A stretch of DNA of 10,946 nt from Paracoccaceae bacterium (GCA_026982255.1 JALSHL010000263.1:1-10946); one strand, 5' to 3'; numbered from the stretch's first letter, positions 1 to 7,988 are shown. Notes: a model not told the origin generated them from the sequence alone. Translations and numbers: made by a program.

Positions 1-1
1 C

Positions 2-328
2 GACGAGGATTCCTACCGGATCACCATCGCCGTTGCCGGTTTCTCGGATGACGAGCTGAACATCGAAACCCGCGAGGGGCAGCTGGTGATCTCGGGCAAG
101 AAAGTCGAGACCAAGGAAGACAAGGACGTCAACTATCTGCACCGTGGCATCGCCACCCGCGCGTTCGAGAAACGTTTCCAGCTGGCCGACCACGTCCGCG
201 CCACCGGCGCGACAACCGAGAACGGCCTGTTGCACGTCGATCTGGTGCGCGAGGTCCCCGAGGCCCTGAAGCCGCGCAAGATCGAAATCTCCGGTCGCAA
301 GCAGATCGAAGGCAAGCTCGACGCCTAA
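2..328 (+). CDS. ibpA: Small heat-shock protein, IbpA-type Hsp20 (5' end cut off by window)
   Basis: This is the C-terminal 108 residues of an Hsp20-family ATP-independent chaperone, which holds unfolding cytoplasmic proteins for refolding by DnaK/ClpB. The reading frame is open from base 2, so the N-terminal arm and true start lie outside the window. Most of the alpha-crystallin domain is visible: the opening strand SYRITIAVAGF (fragment residues 4-14), the dimer-loop segment YLHRGIATRAFEKRFQL (45-61), and the family signature GLLHVDL (75-81). The C-terminal tail carries the IEI anchor motif (94-96) that docks into neighbouring subunits during oligomer assembly. The pattern matches E. coli IbpA/IbpB closely when recalled from memory. 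The gene ends at TAA (326-328) and is followed 22 bases later by an intrinsic terminator. Heat-shock regulation is expected for the family, but the promoter is not in the window. Confidence 0.93.
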   Translation, partial: DEDSYRITIAVAGFSDDELNIETREGQLVISGKKVETKEDKDVNYLHRGIATRAFEKRFQLADHVRATGATTENGLLHVDLVREVPEALKPRKIEISGRKQIEGKLDA

Positions 329-350
329 GGCGCCCGCTTCCCGCGTTACA

Positions 351-380
351 CCCGCTCCGGTTCGTCCGGGGCGGGTTTTT
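351..380 (+). terminator. Intrinsic terminator of the Hsp20 gene
   Basis: A ten-base-pair stem (351-360 pairing with 366-375, with one G-T wobble) closes a five-base loop TTCGT and is followed directly by TTTTT (376-380). It lies 22 bases after the Hsp20 stop codon and abuts the stop codon of the convergent protease gene at 381. On the - strand no T run follows the stem, so it should act mainly on the + strand transcript. Confidence 0.88.
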
Positions 381-1502
381 CTATGCCAGTTCCTGCGACA
401 GCGCCACAAACGACATCACATCGTTGATCGAGATCACCCCGCGCAGCCGCCCATCCTCGGCCACCAGAAACTTGTTCGGTGCGCCTGCGGTCATCTTCTG
501 CACCAGTTCCACAGTCGGAAAATCCGGCGGGACGGTGTTTTCCGGTGTCGCGCGTTCATAGACATCCGCCACCATAGTCACCGCCCATTTGTCCTTTTCA
601 ACCCCGTGCAGGATATGCCGGTCAATATAGCCCAGCAACTGCCCGTCGCGCACCACCGGCACGAAGCCGACGTTGCGCGCCAGCATGACATCCTGCACCA
701 GATCCTCCAGCGTCACGGCCGGATCGACCGACACGGGGGCCGGAGTCATCACCTCGGCCACCCGATGCCCCTTCAGTCCGGCCTCGATCACCTGCTGCTG
801 ATAGGCCGCGCGCGATGTTCCGACGACGAAAAACCCGATAAACACCAGCCAGATGCCGCTGACTCCGCCTCCGTTGAAAAACGACAGTGCCCCGAGTGCC
901 ATGAACCCGTATCCCAGCATCGTCCCCGTCCGCGCCGCCACGGTTGTGGCCTGCACGCGGTCCTTGCGGAAATGCCAGATCGCGGCGCGCAGCACCCGCC
1001 CGCCATCCATCGGAAAGGCCGGCACCAAATTGAAAATCGCCAGCACCAGATTGATTGTCCCCAGATAGGCAAACAGCGCCGCCGCCGGAATACTGCCCGC
1101 CCCGCCCAGAAACCCGCCGAGCAACAGCCCGATCCCGCCGAGGGCGAAGCTCATCAACGGTCCGGCTATGGCGATCAGAAATTCATGCCGCGCGCTGTCC
1201 GGCTCGTCTTTCAGCCCCGCGACCCCGCCGAAAATAAACAGCGTGATGCTCTCGATTTTCAGCCCGAAGCCGATCGCAACCACCGAATGCGCCAGTTCGT
1301 GCAGCAGCAACGAGCCGAAAAACAGCAGCATCGCTGTCACGCCGAGCGTCACATACAACAACTGCGACTGCCCCGGTAAAATCCCCGGAAAATACTGGAC
1401 CGAGAGGCTCCACGCGAACAGTCCCGCCACGATGAACCAGCTCGGATCGAGCCGTATATCAATGCCGTAAACCCTGAAAACCGTGATTGCATTCTTGAAC
1501 AT
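381..1502 (-). CDS. Site-2 protease family membrane metalloprotease (M50) with two CBS domains
   Basis: The 373-residue protein is an intramembrane zinc metalloprotease of the M50/S2P family, in the subclass with a cytoplasmic CBS pair. The zinc-binding HELAH lies at residues 68-72 inside a hydrophobic helix. The third ligand motif, NLVPAFPMDGG, is at 158-168, so the catalytic set is intact. Hydrophobic segments are visible near 21-40, 48-80, 108-134, 140-163, 195-209 and 215-228. Two CBS repeats follow at about 246-302 (starting VAEVMTP) and 312-370; such pairs usually bind adenine nucleotides and could tune activity. The ATG at 1502 is chosen because AAGGAG stands seven bases upstream. An in-frame TTG at 1562 would add 20 poorly conserved residues and lies inside a promoter-like TTGACA. 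The protein substrate is unknown. Sharing an intergenic terminator with an Hsp20 gene hints at, but does not show, an envelope-stress role. Confidence 0.92.
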   Translation of the reverse strand: MFKNAITVFRVYGIDIRLDPSWFIVAGLFAWSLSVQYFPGILPGQSQLLYVTLGVTAMLLFFGSLLLHELAHSVVAIGFGLKIESITLFIFGGVAGLKDEPDSARHEFLIAIAGPLMSFALGGIGLLLGGFLGGAGSIPAAALFAYLGTINLVLAIFNLVPAFPMDGGRVLRAAIWHFRKDRVQATTVAARTGTMLGYGFMALGALSFFNGGGVSGIWLVFIGFFVVGTSRAAYQQQVIEAGLKGHRVAEVMTPAPVSVDPAVTLEDLVQDVMLARNVGFVPVVRDGQLLGYIDRHILHGVEKDKWAVTMVADVYERATPENTVPPDFPTVELVQKMTAGAPNKFLVAEDGRLRGVISINDVMSFVALSQELA

Positions 1503-1509
1503 CCGTCTG

Positions 1510-1515
1510 CTCCTT
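1510..1515 (-). promoter_or_regulatory. Shine-Dalgarno site that fixes the M50 protease start
   Basis: On the - strand AAGGAG is followed by seven bases and then the ATG at 1502. It selects this start over the upstream in-frame TTG at 1562. Confidence 0.75.
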
Positions 1516-1530
1516 CGCGTGTCGGTTGTG

Positions 1531-1562
1531 GTATTAGGTGGTCCGTATCGCGCCCCTGTCAA
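1531..1562 (-). promoter_or_regulatory. Candidate promoter of the M50 protease gene
   Basis: On the - strand a perfect -35 consensus TTGACA (1562-1557) is followed by TAATAC (1536-1531), a good -10 match. The spacer is 20 bases, longer than the usual 16-18, so either the -10 used is a poorer overlapping hexamer or the promoter is weak or needs an activator. Its position 16 bases upstream of the Shine-Dalgarno site suits a short leader. Confidence 0.35.
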
Positions 1563-1614
1563 TAGCCGTGCCGCGGGGGTTTGCGTTTTTGCAGTCCGGT
1601 TTTGCGGCCCGAAC

Positions 1615-1628
1615 TGAACGCTAGTTCA
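1615..1628. promoter_or_regulatory. Palindromic candidate operator in the divergent spacer
   Basis: A perfect inverted repeat, TGAAC-GCTA-GTTCA, sits in the spacer between the divergent M50 and acyl-CoA synthetase genes, followed by an AT-rich run (1629-1642). A second overlapping symmetry (AACT-N7-AGTT, 1612-1626) is also present. Short palindromes of this size are typical operators for TetR-family repressors, a group that often controls acyl-CoA ligase operons. No regulator gene is in the window, so the link is inferred from position and symmetry only. Confidence 0.35.
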
Positions 1629-1677
1629 ATTTTATTTCTTTACCTGTGAAAGAATCTTGCTAGTCTTGCCTGTGGAT

Positions 1678-1746
1678 TATCGGAATCGAACCGTTAACCG
1701 ATAGCGGCGAAGACCGCCATGTGATGCTTGCGGGTGTGTGGCACCC
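1678..1746 (+). other. Potentially folded leader of the ligase-liv operon
   Basis: Three consecutive short inverted repeats precede the first operon gene: TATCGG/CCGATA (1678-1683 with 1698-1703, 14-base loop), GCGG/CCGC (1704-1707 with 1714-1717) and GGGTG/CACCC (1732-1736 with 1742-1746). The last ends three bases before the GGGAGG ribosome-binding site (1750-1755). Each stem is short and individually weak. They match no riboswitch class I recognise, and the stretch may simply be an unremarkable 5' leader. Confidence 0.25.
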
Positions 1747-1763
1747 AAAGGGAGGATAGCTGA

Positions 1764-3728
1764 GTGACGAACGCAACCGTTCTGGATGCGGAACTTGATA
1801 CGTTCCCGAAACTTCTGGCGCGCAACGCGGTGAAGTTTGCCGACAATCCGGCCTATCGCGAAAAAGAATTCGGAATCTGGCAAAGCTGGACATGGTCCGA
1901 AACCAAGGATGAAATCGACGCACTGGCCATGGGCCTGATCGCGCTCGGCCTCGAGGAGGGCGAACACGTCGCCGTCATCGGCCGCAACCGCCCCTACCTG
2001 TATTGGGCCATGGTCGCCGCGCAAAGCTGCGGCGCGGTGCCGGTGCCGCTCTATAACGACGCCGTGGCCGACGAGATGGCCTATGTGCTGGAAAACTGCA
2101 AGGCGCGCTTCGTGATCGTCGAGGACCAGGAGCAGGTGGACAAGGTTCTGGAAGTGCAGGAGAAAGTCCCCTTCATCGAACAGATTATATATGTCGACAA
2201 GCGCGGGATGCGCAAATACGACCACACCCATATGAACGCCTACAAGGATGTGCAGGCCGAGGGGCGCGCCGGTCACCAACGGCTGGAACCGATCATGCGC
2301 GAGCGTCAGGCGAAACTGACCGCCGACAGCACCTGCGTCATGCTCTATACCTCCGGCACGACCGGCAAGCCGAAGGGCGTGGTGCTGTCGAATCTCAACA
2401 TCATCTCCGCCTCGAAATCCTCGGCCGAGTTTGACAACCTGACGGAAAACGACTCCGTTCTCGCCTATTTGCCGATGGCATGGGTCGGTGATTTCATCTT
2501 TTCCATCGGCCAGTGTTTCTGGACCGGCTTTTGCGTGGCCTGCCCCGAAAGCCCCGAAACCATGCAGTCGGACCTGCGCGAAATCGGCCCGACCTATTTC
2601 TTCGCCCCGCCGCGGTTTTTCGAGGGCATGCTGACCACCGTGATGATCCGCATGGAGGACGCAAGCAAGCTCAAACGCAAGATGTTTGCCTATTTCATGG
2701 ATGTCGCGAAAAAGGTCGGTCCGGCGCTGCTGGACGGCAAGCCGGTGGGCGGCATGGACCGTCTGAAATACATGCTCGGCAATATTTTCGTCTACGGTCC
2801 GCTGAAAAACACCCTCGGCTTTTCCCGCGTGCGCGTCGGCTATACGGCGGGCGAGGCGATCGGGCCGGAGATTTTCGAATTCTACCGCTCGCTCGGCATC
2901 AACCTGAAACAGCTCTACGGCCAGACGGAGGCCTCGGTCTTCATTACCCAGCAGCCCGACGGCGAGGTCCGCGCCGATACCGTCGGCGTCCCCAGCCCGG
3001 GTGTCGAGGTCCGCATCGGCGACAATGGCGAGGTGTTCTACCGCTCCGCCGGAACCTTCGTCGAATACTACAACAACCCCGAAAGCACCGCGGGCACCAA
3101 GGACCCCGAGGGCTGGGTGGCCACCGGCGATGCCGGTTTCTTCGAGCCCGACACCGGCCACCTTCGCATCATCGACCGCGCCAAGGATGTTGGCAAACTG
3201 GCCGACGGTTCCATGTTCGCGCCGAAATTCGTCGAGAACAAACTCAAGTTCTATTCCGACGTGCTGGAGGTCGTGGTCTTCGGCGCCGACCGCGACTATT
3301 GCACCGCCTTCATCAATATCGACCTGAACGCCGTGGGCAACTGGGCCGAGCGCAACAATATCGCCTATGCCTCCTATCAGGAACTCGCCGGCCATCCGGA
3401 GGTCTACAAGTCGATCAAGTCCCACGTCGAGGAGGTCAACAAATCCGTGGCCGAGGACCCGATGCTCGGCGGTTGCCAGATCCACCGTTTCCTTGTCCTG
3501 CACAAGGAACTGGACGCCGACGACGGCGAGATGACCCGCACCCGCAAGGTCCGTCGCCGTATAGTCGAGGAGAAATATGCCGACCTGATCGAGGGCCTGT
3601 ATAGCGGCGCCTCCGAGGTCTCCACCGTAACCGAAGTAACCTACGAGGACGGGCGCAAGGGCTCGATCTCCGCAACCGTCAAGATCAGCGATGCCGCGAC
3701 CGTGGCACGAAAGGCGAATGCAGCATGA
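1764..3728 (+). CDS. AMP-forming long-chain-type acyl-CoA synthetase
   Basis: This 654-residue cytoplasmic ligase of the AMP-binding (ANL) superfamily converts a carboxylic acid, ATP and CoA to acyl-CoA, AMP and pyrophosphate. Overall layout and length match the FadD15/ACSL-like long-chain group. Core motifs are intact: the P-loop YTSGTTGKPKG at 195-205, YGQTEA at 385-390, TGD at 454-456, the hinge-region IIDRAKD at 469-475, and a C-terminal catalytic-lysine candidate K595 in TRTRKVRR. About 40 residues (615-654) follow the usual end of the domain. The start is GTG, with GGGAGG eight bases upstream. It is the first gene of the operon, and its TGA overlaps the ATG of livG (ATGA), implying translational coupling. 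Chain length or aromatic preference cannot be read from sequence. A short-chain or aromatic substrate remains possible given the transporter next to it. Confidence 0.93.
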   Translation: MTNATVLDAELDTFPKLLARNAVKFADNPAYREKEFGIWQSWTWSETKDEIDALAMGLIALGLEEGEHVAVIGRNRPYLYWAMVAAQSCGAVPVPLYNDAVADEMAYVLENCKARFVIVEDQEQVDKVLEVQEKVPFIEQIIYVDKRGMRKYDHTHMNAYKDVQAEGRAGHQRLEPIMRERQAKLTADSTCVMLYTSGTTGKPKGVVLSNLNIISASKSSAEFDNLTENDSVLAYLPMAWVGDFIFSIGQCFWTGFCVACPESPETMQSDLREIGPTYFFAPPRFFEGMLTTVMIRMEDASKLKRKMFAYFMDVAKKVGPALLDGKPVGGMDRLKYMLGNIFVYGPLKNTLGFSRVRVGYTAGEAIGPEIFEFYRSLGINLKQLYGQTEASVFITQQPDGEVRADTVGVPSPGVEVRIGDNGEVFYRSAGTFVEYYNNPESTAGTKDPEGWVATGDAGFFEPDTGHLRIIDRAKDVGKLADGSMFAPKFVENKLKFYSDVLEVVVFGADRDYCTAFINIDLNAVGNWAERNNIAYASYQELAGHPEVYKSIKSHVEEVNKSVAEDPMLGGCQIHRFLVLHKELDADDGEMTRTRKVRRRIVEEKYADLIEGLYSGASEVSTVTEVTYEDGRKGSISATVKISDAATVARKANAA

Positions 3729-4543
3729 ACGCGACAGCAGACACCTATGTAACCGAAGACGGCCGCACCATCGGCGGGCCGGTCATGGAGATGAAAAACA
3801 TCACTCTGCGTTTCGGCGGCGTGACGGCCATTTCCGATATCTCTTTCGACATCCGCGAGGGCGAGATACGCGCCATCATCGGCCCGAACGGCGCGGGCAA
3901 ATCCTCCATGCTCAATGTCATCAACGGGTTTTACCACCCGCAGGAGGGCGAAATCTGGTTCCGCGGCGAGAAACGCAAACCGATGAAGCCCTACCAGATC
4001 GCGCAGCAGGGCATCGCCCGGACTTTTCAGAATATCGCGCTGTTCAAGGGCATGTCGACGCTGGACAACATCATGACCGGCCGTTTCACCCACATGAAAA
4101 CCAACATGTTCTGGCAGGCCATCTGGAAAGGCCCCGCCGAGCGCGAGGAAATCGAAAACCGCGAGATCGTCGAACACGTCATCGACTTCCTCGAAATCCA
4201 GTCGATTCGCAAAACCCCGGTCGGGCGCCTGCCATACGGCCTGCAAAAACGGGTGGAGCTGGGCCGCGCACTGGCCGCACAGCCGAAACTGCTGCTGCTG
4301 GACGAACCTATGGCCGGCATGAACGTCGAGGAAAAAGAGGACATGTCCCGCTTCATCCTCGATGTGAATGACGAATTCGGCACCACCATTGCCCTGATCG
4401 AACACGACATGGGCGTGGTGATGGATATTTCGGACCGCGTCGTGGTTCTGGATTACGGCAAGAAAATCGGCGACGGCACGCCGGACGAAGTACGCAACAA
4501 TCAGGATGTGATCGACGCCTATCTCGGCGTGGCACATGACTAG
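3725..4543 (+). CDS. livG: HAAT-family ABC transporter ATP-binding protein, LivG type
   Basis: This is one of two cytoplasmic ATPases that power the liv-type importer encoded here (272 residues). Walker A GPNGAGKS is at 53-60, the Q-loop FQN at 101-103, the signature region LPYGLQKR at 169-176, Walker B LLLLDE at 189-194 and the switch histidine H227 in IEHD. The ABC signature reads PYGLQ rather than LSGGQ, a deviation I associate with ligase-linked members of this family and not by itself a sign of inactivity. The insert between Q-loop and signature (about 104-168) is typical of LivG. An N-terminal extension of about 20 residues precedes the first strand. The start codon overlaps the upstream ligase stop, and livH begins 11 bases after its own stop, so the genes are co-transcribed. 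The solute need not be an amino acid. Confidence 0.93.
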   Translation: MNATADTYVTEDGRTIGGPVMEMKNITLRFGGVTAISDISFDIREGEIRAIIGPNGAGKSSMLNVINGFYHPQEGEIWFRGEKRKPMKPYQIAQQGIARTFQNIALFKGMSTLDNIMTGRFTHMKTNMFWQAIWKGPAEREEIENREIVEHVIDFLEIQSIRKTPVGRLPYGLQKRVELGRALAAQPKLLLLDEPMAGMNVEEKEDMSRFILDVNDEFGTTIALIEHDMGVVMDISDRVVVLDYGKKIGDGTPDEVRNNQDVIDAYLGVAHD

Positions 4544-4554
4544 GGAGCAACACG

Positions 4555-5547
4555 ATGTCTGCTGATTTCTATTATACCATCGAGGTGATCATAAACGGTC
4601 TGATGACCGGCGTGCTCTACTCGCTCGTGGCGCTCGGGTTCGTGCTGATCTTCAAGGCCTCGGGCGTGTTCAACTATGCGCAGGGTGTGATGGCGCTGTT
4701 CGCGGCGCTGACGCTGGTCGGGCTGCAAAACGGCCAGATACCCTTTGCCCCGTTGATCAATTCGATATTCGGCACCAATCTGTCCACCTTCGGCTGGACC
4801 CTGCCAACGGTGGTGGCGATCGTGCTGGCGCTCGGGGTGATGGTGTTGTTCGCCTATCTGGTCGAACGCTACATCCTGCGATATCTGGTCGGGCAGGATC
4901 CGGTCATTCTGTTTATGGCAACCATCGGTCTTGCATATTTCATGGAGGGTTTCGGTGACCTGATGTGGGGCGCCGATATCAAGAAACTCGATGTCGGTCT
5001 GCCACAGGGCGGCAACGTCTGGCTCGAATCCGCGACCGAGGGCTGGGCCGAGGGTTTCTACGGTTTCTACATCGACAATCTCGACATCTGGGCCACCTTT
5101 ATCGCCGTAGTGCTGGTGATCGGCCTGATGGTCTTCAGCCAATACACCAAAACCGGCCGCGCCCTGCGTGCCGTGGCCGACGACAACCAGGCCGCCATGT
5201 CCGTGGGTATCAGCTTGCGCGCCATCTGGGTGATCGTCTGGTCGCTCGCCGGTTTCGTGGCGCTGGTCGCCGGCACCATGTGGGGTGCCAAATCCGGTGT
5301 GCAGTTCTCGCTGTCGCTGATCGCGCTCAAGGCCCTGCCGGTGCTGATGCTTGGCGGCTTCACCTCTATCCCCGGCGCGATTGTCGGCGGCATGATTATC
5401 GGCGTCGGTGAAAAACTGTTCGAATATTCCATCGGCCCCATGATCGGCGGCGCGACCGAAAACTGGTTTGCCTATGTGCTGGCCTTATTGTTCCTCGTCT
5501 TCCGGCCACAGGGTCTGTTCGGCGAAAAAATCATCGAGAGGGTATAA
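4555..5547 (+). CDS. livH: HAAT-family ABC transporter permease, LivH type
   Basis: This 330-residue inner-membrane permease pairs with the LivM-type protein to form the translocation path. It starts with the LivH-typical segment IINGLMTGVLYSLVALGFVL (12-31) and the FNYAQG motif (39-44). Around eight hydrophobic segments can be seen, and the cytoplasmic coupling loop TGRALRAVADDNQAAMSVGI lies at 200-219. The C-terminus FRPQGLFGEK (316-325) is characteristic of the family. A periplasmic-looking, tryptophan- and glycine-containing stretch at about 140-175 (LPQGG, EGWAEGFYGFY) is longer than in LivH of E. coli as I recall it. GGGAG lies seven bases upstream of the ATG. The next gene begins two bases after the stop, so the two permeases are tightly coupled. 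Confidence 0.93.
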   Translation: MSADFYYTIEVIINGLMTGVLYSLVALGFVLIFKASGVFNYAQGVMALFAALTLVGLQNGQIPFAPLINSIFGTNLSTFGWTLPTVVAIVLALGVMVLFAYLVERYILRYLVGQDPVILFMATIGLAYFMEGFGDLMWGADIKKLDVGLPQGGNVWLESATEGWAEGFYGFYIDNLDIWATFIAVVLVIGLMVFSQYTKTGRALRAVADDNQAAMSVGISLRAIWVIVWSLAGFVALVAGTMWGAKSGVQFSLSLIALKALPVLMLGGFTSIPGAIVGGMIIGVGEKLFEYSIGPMIGGATENWFAYVLALLFLVFRPQGLFGEKIIERV

Positions 5548-5549
5548 GC

Positions 5550-6626
5550 ATGTTTTACCGTGAAGCAGGCGATTTCAAGACAAGCTACGCCGCCGACAGC
5601 CAGACCTTTCCGATCAGGCTGGATCGCTACGGCTATTACACGACGCTGGCGATTGCCTTTCTGTTCGTGCCGCTGGTGATCTCGGACTACTGGGCCAATG
5701 CGCTGCTGCTGCCTTTCCTGATCTGGGCGATTGCCTCGCTCGGCCTCAATATCCTGTCGGGATATTGCGGGCAGATCAGCCTCGGCACCGGTGGGTTCAT
5801 GGCAGTGGGGGCCTATTCCTCGTATAAGCTGATGACCGCGTTCCCCGACCTCAACCTGTTTATCGTGATCCTCCTGTCCGGCGTCATCACCGCCGCCGTC
5901 GGCGTGCTGTTCGGCCTGCCGAGCCTGCGGATCAAGGGCTTCTACCTTGCCGTGGCCACCCTCGCGGCGCAGTTCTTTCTCGTCTGGTTGTTCAACAAGG
6001 TGCCGTGGTTCTACAACTACTCCGCCTCCGGCCAGATTTCGGTGCCGACCCGTTCCGTATTCGGTTACGAGGTTACGGGCGCCGAGGCAAACTCCGAGGC
6101 AAAATACCTGTTCATCCTGGTGATCGTTGTCCTGCTGGCCTATATCGCGCGCAACCTGACACGCGGGCGTATCGGGCGCAGCTGGATGGCGATCCGCGAC
6201 ATGGACATCGCGGCGGAGATCATCGGTGTGAATCCGCTCCTGACCAAGCTCACGGCCTTTGCGATAAGTTCGTTCTATATCGGGATTGCCGGCGCGCTGT
6301 TCTTCTCCGTCTACCTTGGCGCGGTCGAGGTCGGCGAGGCCTTCGGCATCCAGAAATCGTTCCTTGTGCAGTTCATGATCATCATCGGCGGCCTCGGCTC
6401 GATCTTCGGCAGTTTCATCGGCGCGGCCTTTATGGTTATGATGCCGGTGCTGTTGAAAAACATCATGGTCGGGCAACTGGGCTGGGCCACAGACATCGCC
6501 GCCCATTTCGAGCTGGTCATCATCGGCGGCCTGATCATCCTGTTCCTGATACTGGAGCCGCACGGTCTGGCCCAGCTCTGGCGCCTGACGAAAGAGAAAC
6601 TCCGTCTTTGGCCTTTCCCGCACTAG
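5550..6626 (+). CDS. livM: HAAT-family ABC transporter permease, LivM type
   Basis: This is the second inner-membrane permease of the importer (358 residues). A hydrophilic N-terminal stretch of about 30 residues leads into the first membrane helix at about 31-45. The LivM hallmark LNILSGYCGQISLGTGGFMA spans 66-85, and the coupling loop GRIGRSWMAIRDMDIAAEIIG spans about 206-226. Several further hydrophobic helices are visible, including 270-300 and 322-335. The end (LEPHGLAQLWR, 335-345) matches the usual LivM C-terminus. GAGAGG stands eight bases upstream of the ATG. Unlike many LivM proteins it carries no fused ATPase domain, consistent with a separate livG in the same operon. The 69-base gap to the binding-protein gene is the first larger gap in the operon. 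Confidence 0.93.
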   Translation: MFYREAGDFKTSYAADSQTFPIRLDRYGYYTTLAIAFLFVPLVISDYWANALLLPFLIWAIASLGLNILSGYCGQISLGTGGFMAVGAYSSYKLMTAFPDLNLFIVILLSGVITAAVGVLFGLPSLRIKGFYLAVATLAAQFFLVWLFNKVPWFYNYSASGQISVPTRSVFGYEVTGAEANSEAKYLFILVIVVLLAYIARNLTRGRIGRSWMAIRDMDIAAEIIGVNPLLTKLTAFAISSFYIGIAGALFFSVYLGAVEVGEAFGIQKSFLVQFMIIIGGLGSIFGSFIGAAFMVMMPVLLKNIMVGQLGWATDIAAHFELVIIGGLIILFLILEPHGLAQLWRLTKEKLRLWPFPH

Positions 6627-6695
6627 GGGCCGGTCAAATCATAAGCCACCGGAAAATTCGGGGCACCACCTGTCGTAACTTTAAGGGAGGACGAC

Positions 6696-7988
6696 ATGAA
6701 ACTAAGCAAACTGGCATTAGTTGCCGCCGCAGCAATCACCGCTGCAAGTCCGATACTGGCCGGGGAACTTGTATTCCCGTCTCTCAGCTATCGCACCGGG
6801 CCTTACGCCGCGAACGGAACCCCCGTGGCAGACGGCTTTGCCGACTACTTCACGCTTCTGAACGAGCGTGACGGCGGTATCGGCGGCGTGATGACCAAAG
6901 TCATCGAATGTGAAACCGGCTATTCGACCGAAAAAGGCGTGGAGTGCTACGAATCCACCAAGGGCGAAGGCTCGCTGGTCTACATGCCGCTTTCCACCGG
7001 CATCACCTATCAGCTGATCCCGAAAGTGACGGCTGACGACATTCCGATGCTGACCACGGGTTATGGCCGCACATCCGCCGCCAACGGCGCGGTGTTCAGC
7101 AACGTGTTCAACTTCCCGGCCAACTACTGGCAGGGGGCATCGGTTGCGGTCAACCATATCCTCGATCAGGAAAATGGCGACATCAAAGGCAAGACCATTG
7201 CCCTGCTGTATCACAACTCCGCTTACGGCAAGGAGCCGATCCGCACGCTCGAAGCCCTGGCCGAAAAACACGGTTTCGACCTGACCCTTCTGCCTGTTGA
7301 CCACCCGGGTCAGGAGCAGAAATCGCAATGGCTGCAGATCCGGCGCGAGCGCCCCGACTATGTCGTGATGTGGGGCTGGGGCGTGATGAACCAGGTCGCC
7401 ATCCAGGAAGCCGCGAATATCAAGTTCCCGATGGACAAATTCATCGGCATCTGGTGGTCCGGTTCCGAGAACGACGTGATTCCCGCAGGCGCGGCGGCTG
7501 ACGGCTACAAGGCCCTCACCTTCCACGCCGTGGGCACCGATTTCCCGGTATTCGAGGACATCCAGAAATATGTTGTCGATGCAGGCAAAGCCGCCGGCAC
7601 GGGTGAAAACGTCGGCACGGTTCTCTACAACCGCGGTATGTATGGCGCCATGCTGGCAGCCGAGGCTGCGAAGGTTGCGCAGAAAATGCATGGCGTAGCC
7701 GAAATCACCCCGAGCCAGATGCGTGACGGTCTGGAAAACCTCGTAATGAACGACGAAATCGCGGCCGCTATCGGCTTCGGCGGCTTCGGTCCGAACTTCG
7801 AGGTCTCCTGCGCCAACCACGGTGGTCCGGGTCTGGCTGCCGTGCAGCAGTGGGATGCCGCCAACCAGAAATGGAATCTGATCACGGATTTCATGGCGCC
7901 CGATATGGACGTTATACAGCCGCTGATCGATGAGGACTCCGCTGCCTATGCAGCCGAGAACAACATCACCCCGCGCGACTGTAACTAA
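6696..7988 (+). CDS. livK: HAAT-family periplasmic substrate-binding protein, LivK type
   Basis: The 430-residue exported protein captures the solute in the periplasm and delivers it to the LivH/LivM pair. A Sec signal peptide is clear: a basic start MKLSK, a hydrophobic Ala-rich core and a likely cut after ILA at residue 22. The mature part has the two-lobed type 1 periplasmic-binding fold, with the linker-like strand KGKTIALLYHNSAYGKE (164-180) as the best landmark. It is longer than classical LivK (about 370 residues) and has four cysteines: Cys72 and Cys84 close together, and Cys372 and Cys429, the last next to the C-terminus. These could form two disulfides. The ribosome-binding site AAGGGAGG (6683-6690) is the strongest in the operon, fitting the need for excess binding protein. 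Solute identity is unknown; context points to a carboxylate later activated by CoA. Confidence 0.92.
   Translation: MKLSKLALVAAAAITAASPILAGELVFPSLSYRTGPYAANGTPVADGFADYFTLLNERDGGIGGVMTKVIECETGYSTEKGVECYESTKGEGSLVYMPLSTGITYQLIPKVTADDIPMLTTGYGRTSAANGAVFSNVFNFPANYWQGASVAVNHILDQENGDIKGKTIALLYHNSAYGKEPIRTLEALAEKHGFDLTLLPVDHPGQEQKSQWLQIRRERPDYVVMWGWGVMNQVAIQEAANIKFPMDKFIGIWWSGSENDVIPAGAAADGYKALTFHAVGTDFPVFEDIQKYVVDAGKAAGTGENVGTVLYNRGMYGAMLAAEAAKVAQKMHGVAEITPSQMRDGLENLVMNDEIAAAIGFGGFGPNFEVSCANHGGPGLAAVQQWDAANQKWNLITDFMAPDMDVIQPLIDEDSAAYAAENNITPRDCN

Noticed and set aside
1503..1562. Upstream TTG start for the M50 protease adding 20 residues
   Set aside because: The added residues look unlike protein of this family, the TTG lies inside a candidate -35 hexamer, and the ATG at 1502 has an AAGGAG seven bases upstream.
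1678..1763. A - strand tRNA gene suggested by the T-arm-like GGTTCGATTCC
   Set aside because: The T stem has a mismatch, and no matching acceptor, D or anticodon arms could be laid out upstream on the same strand.
1677..3503. Very long - strand open frame (608 codons) opposite the acyl-CoA synthetase gene
   Set aside because: It is a shadow created by GC-biased codons of the + strand gene. It shows no recognisable domain, and the + strand protein has all ligase motifs.
5472..6623. Long - strand open frame opposite the livM gene
   Set aside because: Its translation is rich in charged, His/Gln residues without domain pattern, typical of antisense to a membrane protein gene. The + strand LivM is unambiguous.
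6630..6652. Inverted repeat CCGGT/ACCGG between livM and livK as a terminator
   Set aside because: It has only five base pairs with a 14-base loop and no T run, too weak to support.
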